A stretch of 60,000 nucleotides of DNA, taken from Nymphaea colorata (taxonomy: Eukaryota; Streptophyta; Magnoliopsida; Nymphaeales; Nymphaeaceae). The notes under the pieces are model-generated. The model worked only from the letters and a program-made list of their open reading frames with translations. It did no database searches and was not told where the DNA came from. The stretch lies in the NCBI RefSeq assembly GCF_008831285.2, contig NC_045139.1, positions 4,254,704-4,314,703 of the forward strand. The letters run 5' to 3'. The position numbers were made by a program, and so were the translations under genes. This document shows, piece by piece, positions 23,040 through 36,164 of this stretch (position 1 is its first letter; each line of letters starts with the position of its first letter).

Positions 23040-24500
23040 TATGTATGATTGAAAGAAAAACAATGAGCCATATTGTTTCTGAATTGATTCATGAAGAACA
23101 TATTCATGTCGACTTTTCAGCAATAATATTGTTCATCAGAGAATACTGATATCTCATGAGCGAACTAAGAATATAGTAGTCCGCGCAGATGAACTCAGAT
23201 CAATTTCTCATTGATGTTGCATGATTAATAATATGGGGAATTACAGTTGAATTCCTCATTTTCTTGCAAACATGCCGTCCAATCCACACCAACCAAGAAG
23301 GTTGTGGTCTCAATCCATAGCAGTGTAGGAAATTTCAAGCTGAGAGATACTAATACATGAAATTTTAACTTAAGTGGCAACCCATGTAATTGCCCACATT
23401 TGCTCATATCAGGGTGACTTTGCTTACTGGCAAATAATTAAAATCATAATCATGAATAATGTCTCGGAGTTTTAAACGGGGAGGTTTTCCTTTGGTATAT
23501 TCCAGTGAGGTTGAAAAAAATGAAAAAAATATGGAAAACTTTTAAAAAACTAAAAATATGAAGAAAATAAAATAAGTGAGAAACTAATAATACAAATAAG
23601 TAAGTAGATTTGCAACAAATAAAAAAAAACTGTTTGTCATTAAAAGAACTGAAAACAATGAAAAGAGTGAGAAAAACGCAAAAAAAGACGTTTTTAACGT
23701 GTTTTTTTTTTTGTTTTAATTTTTTTAAAAACTTGTTTTAAAGTTTTAAAAGGCCATAAAATTTATCATGTTTTTTTCACATTTTTTTCAAAAAAAAAAA
23801 AAAATCTTGTTTTCTGTAACTATGATTCAAACATATTGTTTGAAAGAGGTGAACGCCAACTACACACTCTTGCATAGAAAAAATTTTCAAAATTATCAAA
23901 GAATCATTCAAATATGTACATCAAAACTTTTAGAAAGAATCTTAATCTAGCTTGTACGGGAACGTCCTGTCATGGGCATATTTTCTTCTCTTGGAAGGCT
24001 GCAGTTCATGTTCTCCCACAGATGGAATAAATTACTGACTTTTATTGGTCAAAACAGCTTTAACTCCATTGATATTGTTCAGTTGCTTGCAATTGCGGGA
24101 TGAATCTCATGTCGTGGACAGTATAAAAACATTTGGCGGAGACCACCATTTCCACAGTGAAGAACAAAGATCAATCTTAGAAGCTTTCTAGCTTTTTGTT
24201 TGTGACCATTCATTTCAAACATATTATTTTTGTTTGTGACCATTCATTTAGTTTAAACAGAGTTATTTTTTCACGAAAGAATCTTCAATTTTTGTTTCTT
24301 AAAAATGGGTAGTATTGGTATGTAACTTTTGCAAATTAGTGCTGCTGACATTTGATCCATTATTGCTTATATGTCTATGTGACATATACAAAGATGCATG
24401 TTAGACTTAATCTATATAAGGGCGTCTAAGGCTCATTTGTAATGAGAGATCAATTGAAAGGAACACTAATCCTTGTTTTGTCTTTTCCTTTCATGTTCTG
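23040..24500. repeat. Dispersed repeat, copy 1
   Basis: Parts of this stretch recur elsewhere. 23060-23100 matches 42400-42440. 23305-23390 matches 48170-48255. 23840-24180 and 24320-24490 match 51850-52430 and 52620-52960. An AT-rich block at 23505-23830, shared with 12115-12430, interrupts it. No coding sequence is recognised. Confidence 0.6.
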
Positions 24501-24532
24501 CTTACATTATATACTTCTCTGTTCTAATTTAG

Positions 24533-24651
24533 GCACATATGAAATGCAAGTGTTTAATAGACCTGGCTATGAGAAGTTGCCACCGGTTGTACCATATAAA
24601 TTATCACTAAGCTACGAGAAACTTTCATCTACTGACTTACGTCAACGGATG
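24533..24651 (+). other. Possible orphan exon of an unrecognised gene
   Basis: A 119-base open segment is bounded by a plausible acceptor (TTCTAATTTAG) and donor (ATG/GTGTGC) and encodes TYEMQVFNRPGYEKLPPVVP followed by a short Lys/Leu/Ser-rich tail. It reads like real protein rather than AT-rich noise. I do not recognise the family and find no adjoining exons, so it may be a gene fragment carried next to the dispersed repeat. Confidence 0.25.
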
Positions 24652-24779
24652 GTGTGCCCTTTACATATCTTATTTATTCTTGTGTATTGGGATTTGAATT
24701 CGGATTGCATTAATATGAATGAAGAAAAGGCTACACCATATTTAAAAGCAGCTTCTAAGTTCAGAACCTGAGATTGATG

Positions 24780-27140
24780 CAAATCCATTAATTTTTAAAT
24801 TTACATCCAAGTTTACATCCGACTTTCAAATATGGAGGCATGAAGAGGTCTATGGCTATTGCGGCACTTAGTAAAGGCCGGGAACGATAGTTTCCTACAC
24901 ACATTGTGCAAGGGGGTGACTGACGCGGCTGCAACTTACAACAACCAGATGTTGCCATTGCCCACAGCACAAATGATTCTCCAATGTAATATACAAAGAT
25001 TATATATATAGATAATTATTGTAAGATTCCATCTAAAAAATTATTTATATCTCGTAGGGAGATAGGGGACGAACACCTTCAACATGAACAGTGAAATCAG
25101 AAATAAACGCTAGAATATCATTGTAAAGAAAGATAAAATGATTTGTCGCTATTTCTTCACATGATGAACTGGATACTCGGAATCCAAGTACATGGTCATC
25201 AAAATAGTAGCATTCATTCAAAAAGTTTAAGCAACTTTGGCAAGCTGAAGTCACAATTTCCCACATAGCTCTGTTAATTCTTCCTTGAGGACTCCTGATT
25301 ATGAGCACAGACTTAATTCTGCACTAAACTTTTGAATCACCAATAAGAAAGCGACTTACTTAGTATACGTTTTTCACCAAATCACTCTGAATATAATATC
25401 TACAAGGTTGAATTGTAAAAAAATATATTTTATTAATAATTTTTAATGGGTCAGTTTTTGCCTATCTAGTTGCCGGATAGTTAAACATTGAGAACATATC
25501 ATTAAAAGCATCATAAACTGTGACTAAAGTCACTATAAAACAGTTGCTAATGCTCGGTGCAATGTACTGTTAGTAACAGTTTTTGAAAATTCTATCATCT
25601 AACAACATTCGTCAGCCATCTGATTTCAATTTATAACTCATCTTAATGTAATTTTCTCAATGCTTATGCCATAGCCGACAATTACGTAAGAGCACTAATT
25701 GATAGATATGGATTATGTTTAAAACTGGTTATATGTGTCATACTGGTGCATGAAATTTCATACATTAGTATGTCAATGACAAAATACCTCTCGTTCACAC
25801 AAAAAAAGGCAAGCTTTTGGTAAGGTAAAAATCAAAATCAAAATAAATGAAATGATTATAAAAGACATGTTTTTTTAATTACAAAAACATTCCCTTCTTT
25901 TACTGTGCACAAATAACAATGCACACAACCTTTAATAGATTATGTGGGACTGCGGAAACCAAGACTTTACATCACACTACAAACAAAGAAAACCATATGG
26001 TTTACAAAACCAACAATTTGAGACGCAAGGCCAATCAAAGTGCAACAACTATAAAAATCACCAACATTGTTAACAAATCTAAGAGATGAGCATTATCACT
26101 AGCATAGATAGCAATAAAACCCCAAAACCATTGGAGCTTCTCCATTTTTATCTCTTTTATTGGAATTTCGTGTGCTTCCAGTACTAGAAACAATTTGTTG
26201 GGCATTTAAATCAACCAACATATACCATTTATAAAGATCACCGGTATGGATAATAAATCTAATAGAAAAATATTATTGCTGCAATAGACAGCAATAAAAT
26301 CTCAAAAAATCATTTGAAAATCTCCATTTTCATCTATCCTAGTAGTATTTAAGTGTGTGCCTTGTCCATCAATCACTGTAATCGGCTGCATGGTTGTCCA
26401 TTTGTTGGACAGCAGGATTACTCTCACACTGCACTAGAAGATTACTCTCACACTGCACTAGAAGTTAGTGCCTTCAGCCGTTTTCACAAGACTTGATTTC
26501 TGCCACCTATTTTCAGCCTATATTTTAACTTATGTTATATGGGTACGATAAGGGTACGGGTACTCACACAATAATTTTTTAAAATTTTAAAATACGAGTA
26601 CATGGGTACGCGGACACAATAATTTTTAAAATTTTAGAATATGAGCACATGATAAATTTTATATTTTAAAAAATTTAAAAAGATAATAAAATAAAAAAAA
26701 CATTAAATTAATAATTCACTCTTCCAATCTCATAAGTTATAAGAAAGAAAGTCTCAAACTCTTAAACAAAACGTTGTTCATCACCAAACTCATAAGTCAT
26801 AATAAAGAAAGTCTCAAACAAAATAAAGAATGTCGAGTTAATAAAGTGGTTCAGATCAGATCTAACCCACAATCCAAAACATATCCTACCGTGTCCAAGT
26901 GTCGGAGTGTCGACACTTGTACGCGGCTCATTTTGCCGTGTCCGTGTGACATAGTTGTCAACCCAGCAGATTATCACAAGCTTGTTCAAAAAGTACATAT
27001 TGCTATGCCTCTTCTCAATATAACTCTTCTAGATCTAAGTAATCCAAACCAAATATTTGTATATATTTTTTATCTATTAAATTTGGGGAGATCCCCCGGC
27101 AGAAGTTTCCTGTTATAAGAATGAAAACTTCATGTTTATG
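24780..27140. other. Non-coding DNA with repeat traces
   Basis: No supported gene. 26055-26150 and 26236-26335 are diverged direct copies of one segment. 26530-26955 has GTACGGGTAC-type sequence at one end and GTGTCCGTGTGACATAG at the other, resembling the terminal repeats of the Mutator-like MITE at 57138, but without a clear target duplication. Confidence 0.4.
26417..26464. repeat. Perfect tandem duplication of 24 bp
   Basis: ATTACTCTCACACTGCACTA plus GAAG is repeated twice in immediate succession without mismatch. Confidence 0.95.
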
Positions 27141-27149
27141 TCGTTTTCT

Positions 27150-29845
27150 GCTCCTCCTAAAATGTGCAAGATTCAGAATTTCCGTAATTTTTTGGAGATT
27201 TTTTTATTTTTTTCATGTTCATGGAACTAAAAGTTATTGTTTTCTGAGGATCATATTGTTGAAAATGTATGCTTGTTGTTCCCAAGAATAGTCATCAGCA
27301 TAAATGACAACACGAACGTGCATACCTTTTTTTCTCTTATCAAAGTTAAGATATCTTTTATTTTCAACCATCTATTAACAACTTGATGCAACTAAGTAGC
27401 CTGTATATACGAAGTGTTCTCGTCTGCCATGGACGAGAGATGTCAAAAGGTTTGTTGGCACACTCATCGATCTGATTTATAACTTGTCAAAAATCAGCTA
27501 GGATCATTCATTTAATGGGTCACGAGTCAAGAAGAGCAGAGTCGGTCGGGATCATCAGCTAATTACAGGTGTTTTCTTTTGTCCTTCACTGCCGAAAAGT
27601 GAAGTTTATATCAATCATGAAGTTCTAGACTTGGCTTCATCATCAACTTGTGGTAAAATATAAACATTTACAACTCAACTTAGTCCAGAGTGGCCGATCA
27701 CTTCGCTCACTTGGTGACCCAGCTGATCGGAGTGTGAGTCACAGGTTTGCCAACTATATAGCTCATGCCCCTAAATTTGTCAGTTTCTTATCTCCCTTAG
27801 GTTTGACAATGATAGTAAGACTGCCATAGGAACAGACAGGAAATCCCATGTAGGACATGCTACAATAACTATCATGGGAAAAATCTACATTTCAGGGAGT
27901 GAATTCACATTATCAAAGAGGTTGTGGGAGTTCCAATATACTCAATGCACTGCGCTCAGATGGAGACCTGTACCAGGTATTCTGCAGCTTCCCTCATGGC
28001 CCTTGGCTGCCAGTCAGCAATGGTTCTTAGTTCATATTTTTTGAACATGCCTGGAATCTGCTGAAACTTACTTCATCTTGGATGCGGAGACTCATTCACT
28101 ATGCTGGTTCAGGTCTCCATCTAAGCAGACTACTGCATATTAGTAATCTATACTGAATATATTGGAACTCCCACAACCCCTTTGATAATGTGAATTCACT
28201 TCCTCGAATATAGACATTTCCCAATGACAGTTGTTTTAGAATTGCCTCCATGGGATTTCTTCTCTGTTCTTATGGCAGTCTTACTATGATTGTTAAACAA
28301 AAAGGAGATAAGAAACTGACAAATTTAGGGGTATCGGCTGTACCAATCTGGGAGAGACTATAAAATGGATACAGGCATAAAGTCCAGCAGTGAAGAGAAA
28401 ACTCGTCATCCATTGATAGACACTTACCAGTCCCCTGCTTCCTTTTTAATTTTGACGTCTCCTGTCATCAGAACACACAGTTATACGTGCAACTTAGTTT
28501 CATCAGGCTGTCAAATAGATAGGTTGAGTTGAGGACAAAAGAAACCTTAATTTGATAAAACAGTGTCACTGTTCTTGTGCACATCAGAAATATATATTCA
28601 ACAGCATGATCCCTTTAAAAGCAATGAATTTTAGTTTCATAAACCTGAAAAAAGTCACATTATTGTCGAGAAAAATATCAAACATGAAGTCCCAGACTAA
28701 GCTTCTTCATCTATTTATGATAAGAACTGATAAAAAATTTATGACCCAATTTAGCGAGTCACTGAGTCAACTTGCAGACTTGGTGATCCAGCCCAATTCA
28801 AATCCGAGTCACAAGTTTACCAACTATGCAACTAACACCCCTAAATTTGTTAGTTTCTTTTCTCCCTTTGGTTTGACAATACTTGATAGGAAGACTGCCA
28901 TAGGAAAATGCAAGAAATCCCATGTAAGCACATGCTAAGATAACTATAATCTGAAAAGTCTATATTACAGTAAGTGAATTCACATGATCATAGAGATTGT
29001 GGGGGTTACAATACACTCAATACAGATTGCCAATATGCAGCACTGTACTCAGATGGAGACCTGGAGAAGGCAGAGCGAGCCTGCTTCCCATTCCAAGATG
29101 AAGCAAGTTTTCAGCATATTCCAGGCAGGTTGTCCCCAAGGATAGGAACTAAGGACCATAGCTGACCGGCAGTAACAACTGTCCAGCAGCTGCACTTGCA
29201 GACGAGCAAGAAATCTGTGTTCTGCAGCTCCCCTCGTCGCGCCCGGCTGCCGGTCAGCGATGGAGCTTGGTTCATGTCCTTGGAACAACATGCCTGGAAT
29301 CTACTGAAAACATGCTTCATCTTAGAATTGGATGCCACTCGCTTGGCTGGTTCAGGTCCTTATCTGAGCACAATACTGCATATATATTCGTGTACTGAGT
29401 ATATTGGAACTCCCACAATCCCTTTGATAATGTGAACTCACCTCCTGAAATGTAAACTTTTCCCATGAGATAATCGTTTTAGAATGTCCTCCACGGGATT
29501 TCTTTTCTGTTCTTACGGCTGTACCAATCTGGGGGAGATGGTGCAATGGATGAGGGCATAAAGTTCAGCATTGAAGAGGGAAGTCATCATCCATTGGCAG
29601 ACACTTATAGTCCCCTGCTTCCTTCTTAATTTTGGCATCAATGGCAGATCAGGACACACAGTTATACATGCAACTTAGTTGCACCAAGCTGTTAATAGAT
29701 AGGTTGAGAATAAAAGAGACCTTAATTTGATAAAAAAGTATGACTGTCCTTATGCACATCAGAATACTATGATCCCTTCGAAAAATCTCAAAAATTATGG
29801 AAATTCTGAATCTTGTACATTTTAACAGGAGCAGAAAGGAATGCA
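27150..29845. repeat. Giant foldback structure with two tandem hairpin units
   Basis: The outer arms are complementary. TTTTCTGCTCC and AAGATTCAGAATTTCC near 27153-27190 pair with GGAAATTCTGAATCTTGTA and GGAGCAGAAAGG near 29799-29837, and 27300-27430 pairs with 29640-29770. Inside are two direct copies of a hairpin unit (about 27610-28630 and 28675-29790). In unit 1 the arms are 27766-27972 and 28110-28333. In unit 2 they are about 28831-29169 and 29249-29515, with an 80-base loop. Unit 1 has lost its inner left arm and unit 2 about 60 bases of its right arm. No transposase is seen. The structure resembles foldback elements or MULEs with very long inverted repeats. Confidence 0.75.
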
Positions 29846-29849
29846 AACC

Positions 29850-31164
29850 AGAATACCTACTCATTGAAATATTAATTGCCCCGATGTGAAGAAATTCGTA
29901 TAAAAGTAGCAATGCAAGATTTTCTTTTGAATAGTTTAATTGATCACAACCCACAAATTATATGAGACCTACAGAGCGACAGCTAAATGAGACATGTTTA
30001 TCACTGAATTAATTCTATCATTAAAATATTTAGTTTTAAAGTTGATTAATAATTCCAAATTGAGTATAATGGGGTTCTAAATATTGGAACAGGTTTTACG
30101 GGCCAGGATTGTTCATGGAAGGAAAGCGTCAGCTACAAAATTGAGTTGTTCTAGTCATTATGGTGCCGCTGTTGGGTCGGGTCATCACGAAACAATAGCA
30201 ATGAAATGGATCAGATTTAAAGAAGTTCCTTTTGTCCAATTTTTCGGACGTTTAGTATTAGAATTCACAAGCAAATAAAAAAAAGGATCTACATCATTGA
30301 ATCTAACTTTTGAACTTACAGCTAAATCCAGTCCAAAATTCAATTTTAAGTTCATGATGAACAAATCCAATCCAAAATCCAATCTGACTCTTAAGAACTG
30401 ACAACCCAGATTAAAGGTTTAAGGGTCTCTCTACTAACATTTTTGGGCCATCTTCATCTCCTTTCTATAGCTAATTCTTCAAGTGTTCTTGTTCTTCTTC
30501 ATCATCATCTTTATCCGATATTTATTAGAGTCGAATCCAAAATAGTGGGACAAAATGCCTATACTAACATACAGGGGCACTTACTGTTTATTTGATGGGC
30601 ATTTTATATATCAATATGCAAAAATTTAAGGTTAAACAATATGTAAATTAATAAGGTAATTTATATTAGTCTGTGTGGTCAATTGCCCGCACATGCGCAC
30701 ATGTGACTCCACTCCTGCCTAAAGGTCTTGCATTTAAGAAGCGCCACATCCAAGTTTGAATCGGACCATCAAACACCCCCCCAGTCATTCATTGGGAATA
30801 TATAACCGAAAAATATGAATGCATTGTCATGATATGTTAAAGAACTAGGTTTCAAAATGTGTGGATATTGGATATAGGATGATCGTCTAAAATGCTGAAT
30901 ATGAATTCGAATCAACAGTCGTTGGAACATATTTTTAAACTAAATTCGAACCTAAATCAGATCAATGTCATTTCTTAAATGTGAATCCTTTCAACTGGTT
31001 TCTTAACCAGTTAATTTTTTTTTATGTCTTACTTCCTTTAATCATTCCAGTTGGATTAGGATGCAAATAACTTTCATCTAGTTGTCAGTTTACTTTTACA
31101 TTACATTCACAAATACGACTAAAAATGCAGTCTATATTATTTAGCCAGTCAATTAGAGAGTAAG

Positions 31165-31241
<77 letters not shown>

Positions 31242-31690
31242 TGCATGACTTAACCTATCATGCAAATAAAATGATAGACAACAACACGCATAGGCCCAAA
31301 AAAGAACACAAACATGTCCAGTAAGATTTTTGATGTAACAGAACAAGTAGACATGCTGATTATCCTACTCATGTTGGGCTTGGGTGACTTCCAACCAAGT
31401 AATCCTGATCCTCAACCATGCTTAGGGTACTATATAAGCTGTTGATTTTTAATCCTTTCATCAAATATACATCGATTAAATATATATATATATATATATA
31501 AGTCAACTCCAACTCAACTCATTTACGAATAAGTTCGAATTGTAAGAACTCAACTCCTGTAAAATTGACTCGAATTGTCTACACAATGAGTGCTGAAATA
31601 TAATGGGAGAATAGTTAAATGAGAAGTAACTAAATTAATAAAATGAGTTAAACTAATATACGTAAGCTATTGGTTCTAATTCCGTTTCAG
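29850..31690. other. Non-coding AT-rich DNA
   Basis: No supported gene. The 64-codon frame at 30084-30278 has no start context, splice signals or domain I recognise. A TA microsatellite lies at 31167-31237 and a short one at 31480-31500. Confidence 0.4.
31167..31237. repeat. (TA)n microsatellite
   Basis: About 35 uninterrupted TA units. Confidence 0.97.
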
Positions 31691-31894
31691 AAAGGGTTAC
31701 CGTCAATAGGTCTTCCTCTCCGAGCCCTCCGCACGAGCCGCGACTCAAGGGGCTTTTCTCCCTCAATAATCAACGCTTCCTCTCTTCCCTTTTTTCCACA
31801 AAGAAGATAAATCGCCGAGGAAGAAGAAAAGAAGGATTAGGCTGAATCAGTCTGCAAACTGTCTAACCTTTCGTCTCCTGAATCACGATGGCGA

Positions 31895-32155
31895 ATAAGG
31901 GGAGATTCGCAGGAGCTAGGGCAGCCCGCCCTGCTGGGCTTCAAATTCTCCTTCCTCATTGCCAAGCTTCTTTCGGTCGTCTTCGCCTTTCGACGAGATG
32001 ATAATCTCAAAGTGGTCGCTTCTTTCGGTCGTCTTCCAGCGGGATGAAAATCATAGAGTGGTTCGCTTCTTTCGGTCGTTTGGCCTTCCGGCGGGATGAG
32101 ATCGTAGACTGGTCACTTCTTTCAATCACTTTCGCCTTCCGGGATGAGAATCTTA
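31895..32155 (+). pseudogene. ACBP1/2-like acyl-CoA-binding protein fragment, copy A, 5' part
   Basis: The frame encodes DSQELGQPALLGFKFSFLIA and then KLLSVVFAFRRDDNLKV. This matches the pattern of the N-terminal membrane anchor of plant ACBP1/ACBP2 proteins, which bind acyl-CoA at membranes. The stretch after the anchor is expanded into about four diverged tandem copies of a ~50-base unit, and the start codon region is altered (ATAAGG where copy B has ATGTGG). The copy is cut at 32155 by the Harbinger-like element and resumes at 36165. Upstream sequence (31780-31890) looks like the parent gene's 5' leader. No introns are seen in the retained part. Confidence 0.55.
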
Positions 32156-35100
32156 GAGGTCGTTTGATTGCTGTCCATTAGGACAGGACAGACAGGACGT
32201 CCTGTCCATTACACTACTGTCCTGTCTTTATGGACAATGGTGTTTTTTGTCCACCGTTTGATGATTTTAAGAACAGAGCACCACGTTCATCCTATCCAGC
32301 GTTTGTTTCACATATGTCTGTTCTGTCTGTTCTGTCCGTCCTGTCTAACGTTTGTTTTAAGAGAGATTTTCTCGTGAACCTCTTTGTGTTTTAAGAGGGA
32401 TGTCAATGGTTCCGATGCAATATGACATTATATTCAAACATAAATTCAAGTAAACAAACTTGATAATATATATCAAACGACCAAATAATCACTATATTCA
32501 CTTCAAAAATTTTATAATCATTATAAAAAACAAAATTTCGTCTATGATATGTGATTTGGACACATAGAGACAAGAGTAGGCAACATTACAATTTCCTTCT
32601 TTTTTTTTTTCTTCTTGCTCTTTTGTTCTTCAATAAAACGCCCAAGAAAAGGCTCCACCTTCATGACGACAAATGGTAAGCAACCAAGGTTGTCTGTTTC
32701 CTCCCTCGCTCTTTATCTTCCCTCTCTCTTTATCTTGTTCTTGGGCATTGCGTATAGGCCATAGGTTACGCATTCTTCTGTAGCAGCTACGATCACATAC
32801 TCATGTAGTACTTGAAATGTAGAGATTCGTCAAACTCAGATGAACTGTGTGGCCAAGAGCTGTTGTTGATGTACCCTTCAAAATCAACAGGAACGCATGA
32901 TTCCTTGACTCCAAATTTTGGGGGGAAGGGAAACCGACGACATTCATTCAGTGTTAAAACATGAAGCTGCTAATCTCATCAAAGGCCTGACAGAGGACGC
33001 ATCAATTGCACGTCTGATCACCATAAATAAAAATTTGTAAAGCAAAAATATATGCCTTGTGACATGTCGTATCAGTTCTAAAGAAACATGCTTCACTTCA
33101 TGTGCATAGAGAAAAACTCAACCTCACATATGTGAAATTCCAGCAAAAAAGCATATAAATTCAAAAAATTCAAGTTGGCATATGACAATTCTAGCCAAAC
33201 ATAAATAAACCACAAAAATGCAAGCATATACATGAAAATTAAGCAAAAAACAGGTAAATTCAAACATCAAGAATCTGCTACCAGATGATAAACCCAAGTC
33301 ACCTATTGGCAGAATGTTGAGGAGAATGTTGCAGCAATATGGAACAACAAAGTTTATTCCCTCCCACACAATGGCAATGTTAACTCATTGTAGGAGCCGA
33401 GCTTTTGGTGGATTCAGTTTACCATTCAATGCACCACCAACTAGATCTGTTTCAAATGTTGTTGCATTTTGCTCGAAATTCAAATTCTTGATCCATGCTA
33501 GTGGCCATTAAAGCCTGTCATGGCCTAGGAAGGCAACAAAGAAACCAATTTTGTATACAATAAGAGGAAGAAAACAAAAGTCTAATTGAACTAATTGAAG
33601 GCATTCTTTGTCTTTTGCGGTGAAGGCCAAAACTGAGAATACTTCTGGTTAAGTCTGGTGGAATCTTAAGATCAAGTCTGGTGGAATCTTAAGAGCTTTA
33701 ACAACTGGAAGCCTCCAGCTAGCTAATATGCAACCTGTTGTTGAAGTACTCTCCATCTGCCTCGTTGAAAAATATAATAATAGTGAAAAGGAAAAAAGGT
33801 CATTTCAATATCACAAATATTTAAGGAGTGTGAACCAGATATTTGATTCAATGTTGTAAAATAAAATCAAGAATTGAACTGTATCTACCAAACTACAAAG
33901 CTAGCCTGTCAGTGAATTCGCCAATTCAAATCACTGACCAGGTTATGAATCAGTAAACTATATTATTGTATACATTTTTCAAAATTAAAAGTATAAAAAA
34001 CAAACAAGGAAAATTTTAAAACCATCATAAAATAATAAAAAGTAAATATGTAGTTTATGACACATAGTACCTTGTATTGGGCAATGAATCAAATCGATTT
34101 GCAACTCATTCAATTCCCATGGTTACTCTACTAGTACACATAACAATTTCAAAATTAAGGACCAACGGCCTTGCCAATTGATCACCCAAGGGAACTTGGA
34201 TGGTATCCTTGTGTGCTAAGAGCCATGCCCTCTCAAGAACAGAAGAAAACATACAAAACATAAGGATTTATATGGTCAAGAGAGACTAAGGGCCTTCCTA
34301 CATTCAAGCACTGGACCTCTACTATTTGAACAAAACAAAAATGCAAAAAATGCTGACTCTTTTTAACATGGAGTTTAGGGCAATGCTGTAGTAACAGAAA
34401 ATTACAACAACACCCTTTCAAACTTAACCAAACCAAAATCTAATTCCCTGTTGAATTTCCATACAGGGAATTCCCTTCATGTCAAACTTTGCACACTTGT
34501 CTCCATGTGACCTTGGCAACTTTGCGATAGAATAACAGCTCTCTTCCTCCCTTCCACACAAAAAAGAATGATTATTTGGATGACTACCCAGAGTATTATA
34601 TGCCATGTTACAGGCAGCAATCTGAAGGCACCATGATGATATCGTATATTTATTCTTGTGCTGATAACCAATTTGAGTATCCTCATCTACATGCTAGGGA
34701 GATTTGGGGCCAAAGAACAGTGAGTTTCTTATGAAAATTTTTGTTGTTTATATTTGTGTGGATTGAGTTGTGTAGATATGTGCATTAACTTGCTATGTTT
34801 TTTAAGTTCCTCATTCTCATACCTTTTGTTCATTGTTTTGACAGCGCATTGTCTTTCTCTTTAGATGTTACTGCTGTTTTCTGCAACTGTCCATCTTATT
34901 GCAGAATGGTCATCAAGTTCTCTATAGTGGTTCATAATTCAAAACACTGGCTCCACAAAATTAAAATCTCTAGTTACCTAGTGACCCATGAACTAAAAAC
35001 ACTGTGGTGTGCTGGAAATTTAATTTTAAGTGGTAGACCAGGTGACCTTTGATCCATGTATACTGTGTGCTTATATCATGATTATATATCCACATCCATG

Positions 35101-35563
35101 TCACATGATATGTTAACTGACTGACGTGGCTTTGGCTTCTCAACTACAACGTGTTTTAGAAAGCAGGGTAAAACATTTTCCTTTAGAAGTTACGAAAACC
35201 ATGAAAACATAAGCTGTATGTGATTGAATCTGAATCCACCTCCGTGCATGTCATTGTGGATGTGGCTGGGTTCTGTCATGATGCCAATTTTCTCCCTTGC
35301 TTGGTCCTGCGCCGTAATGGGATCAAGCATTTCATGACAAGGGTTTCCCATGTCAAGGAGACAACATACATGTGCACAGACATTTCACTGTGCACACGGT
35401 GCTTATCATGATACAAATGTCGGTCAGGCTTTTCCACAAACATTTTGGGAGCATCTTTCATTAGGTAGTAAAAAGCCCAAATCCAGTAATGGTTGCCATT
35501 TGCAACAAATGCAAAAGGGGCTTTAGCAATAGGATCGAACAATAGAGAGAGGAAAGAGAGATA

Positions 35564-35603
<40 letters not shown>

Positions 35604-36161
35604 GAGATGGGAATAGACCCGTACCTGGAATGCAATGGTCACCCTGCCTTGTGAACGCCGCTGCCTAGGACCCGCTGGAAGACGCCCTGCTGTCGATTTG
35701 CTCGAGGACGCCTGCTGAGAAGCTGCAAGAGATGCTGCGGTGGTCACCCTCCTGCAAAGATAGAGGAGAAGGAGAGAAACTAGAAGGGCTAGGGGCAGCT
35801 CAGACGACCGAGGAGAAAGAGAGAAACAGGAAGGGTTAGAGGAAGCTCGGGGGCGGAGATGGAGGAGAAAGGCAGCTTGGGGGCGGAGAAGAGGAGAAAC
35901 GCAGGGGAGATGGGGGCAGACGTGGGGGAGAAGAGATGGCATCGAGGGCTCGGGTTGGGGTCGTGGTCGTCGGGGGTGGAAGAAGTTTCTGTCCTGTCCT
36001 GTCTGTTCCGAGGGTTAGCTCGGAACAGGATGGAACCAAAAAATTATTTATACCCTTGTTCAGTCGTTCGTTCTGTCCAGCCTGTCTTGTGTCCAACGTT
36101 TGATGAAAAAATCAACAAAACAGAACACGCGTGTCCTGTCCTGTGGCCATCAAACGACCTA
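32156..36161. mobile_element. PIF/Harbinger-like DNA element (non-autonomous, 4.0 kb)
   Basis: The ends are inverted repeats: GAGGTCGTTTGATTGC on the left, and TAGGTCGTTTGATGGC as the reverse complement of the right end. Inside each end are further GGACAGGACAG-type sequences. The element is flanked by TTA on both sides (32153-32155 and 36162-36164), the target duplication expected of PIF/Harbinger. The paralogous copy at 36700-36740 runs through this point with no insert, proving insertion. I found no Harbinger DDE nuclease or Myb-like frame on either strand. The interior is AT-rich on the left. The right third (35520-35950) is GC-rich with a GA microsatellite and a low-complexity Ser/Pro/Leu frame on the minus strand that could be captured sequence. 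Confidence 0.75.
35572..35600. repeat. (GA)n microsatellite
   Basis: About 14 GA units inside the Harbinger-like element. Confidence 0.95.
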
Positions 36162-36164
36162 TTA

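Noticed and set aside
26530-26955. Possible Mutator-like element with GTACGGGTAC and GTGTGACATAG ends
   Set aside because: The ends recall the MITE at 57138, but I found no convincing target duplication or clear inverted repeat limits, so it is mentioned only as a trace.
28552-29435. Several 60-128-codon frames in the foldback region
   Set aside because: They arise from inverted and tandem repeat sequence, appear on both strands and lack conservation between the two hairpin units.
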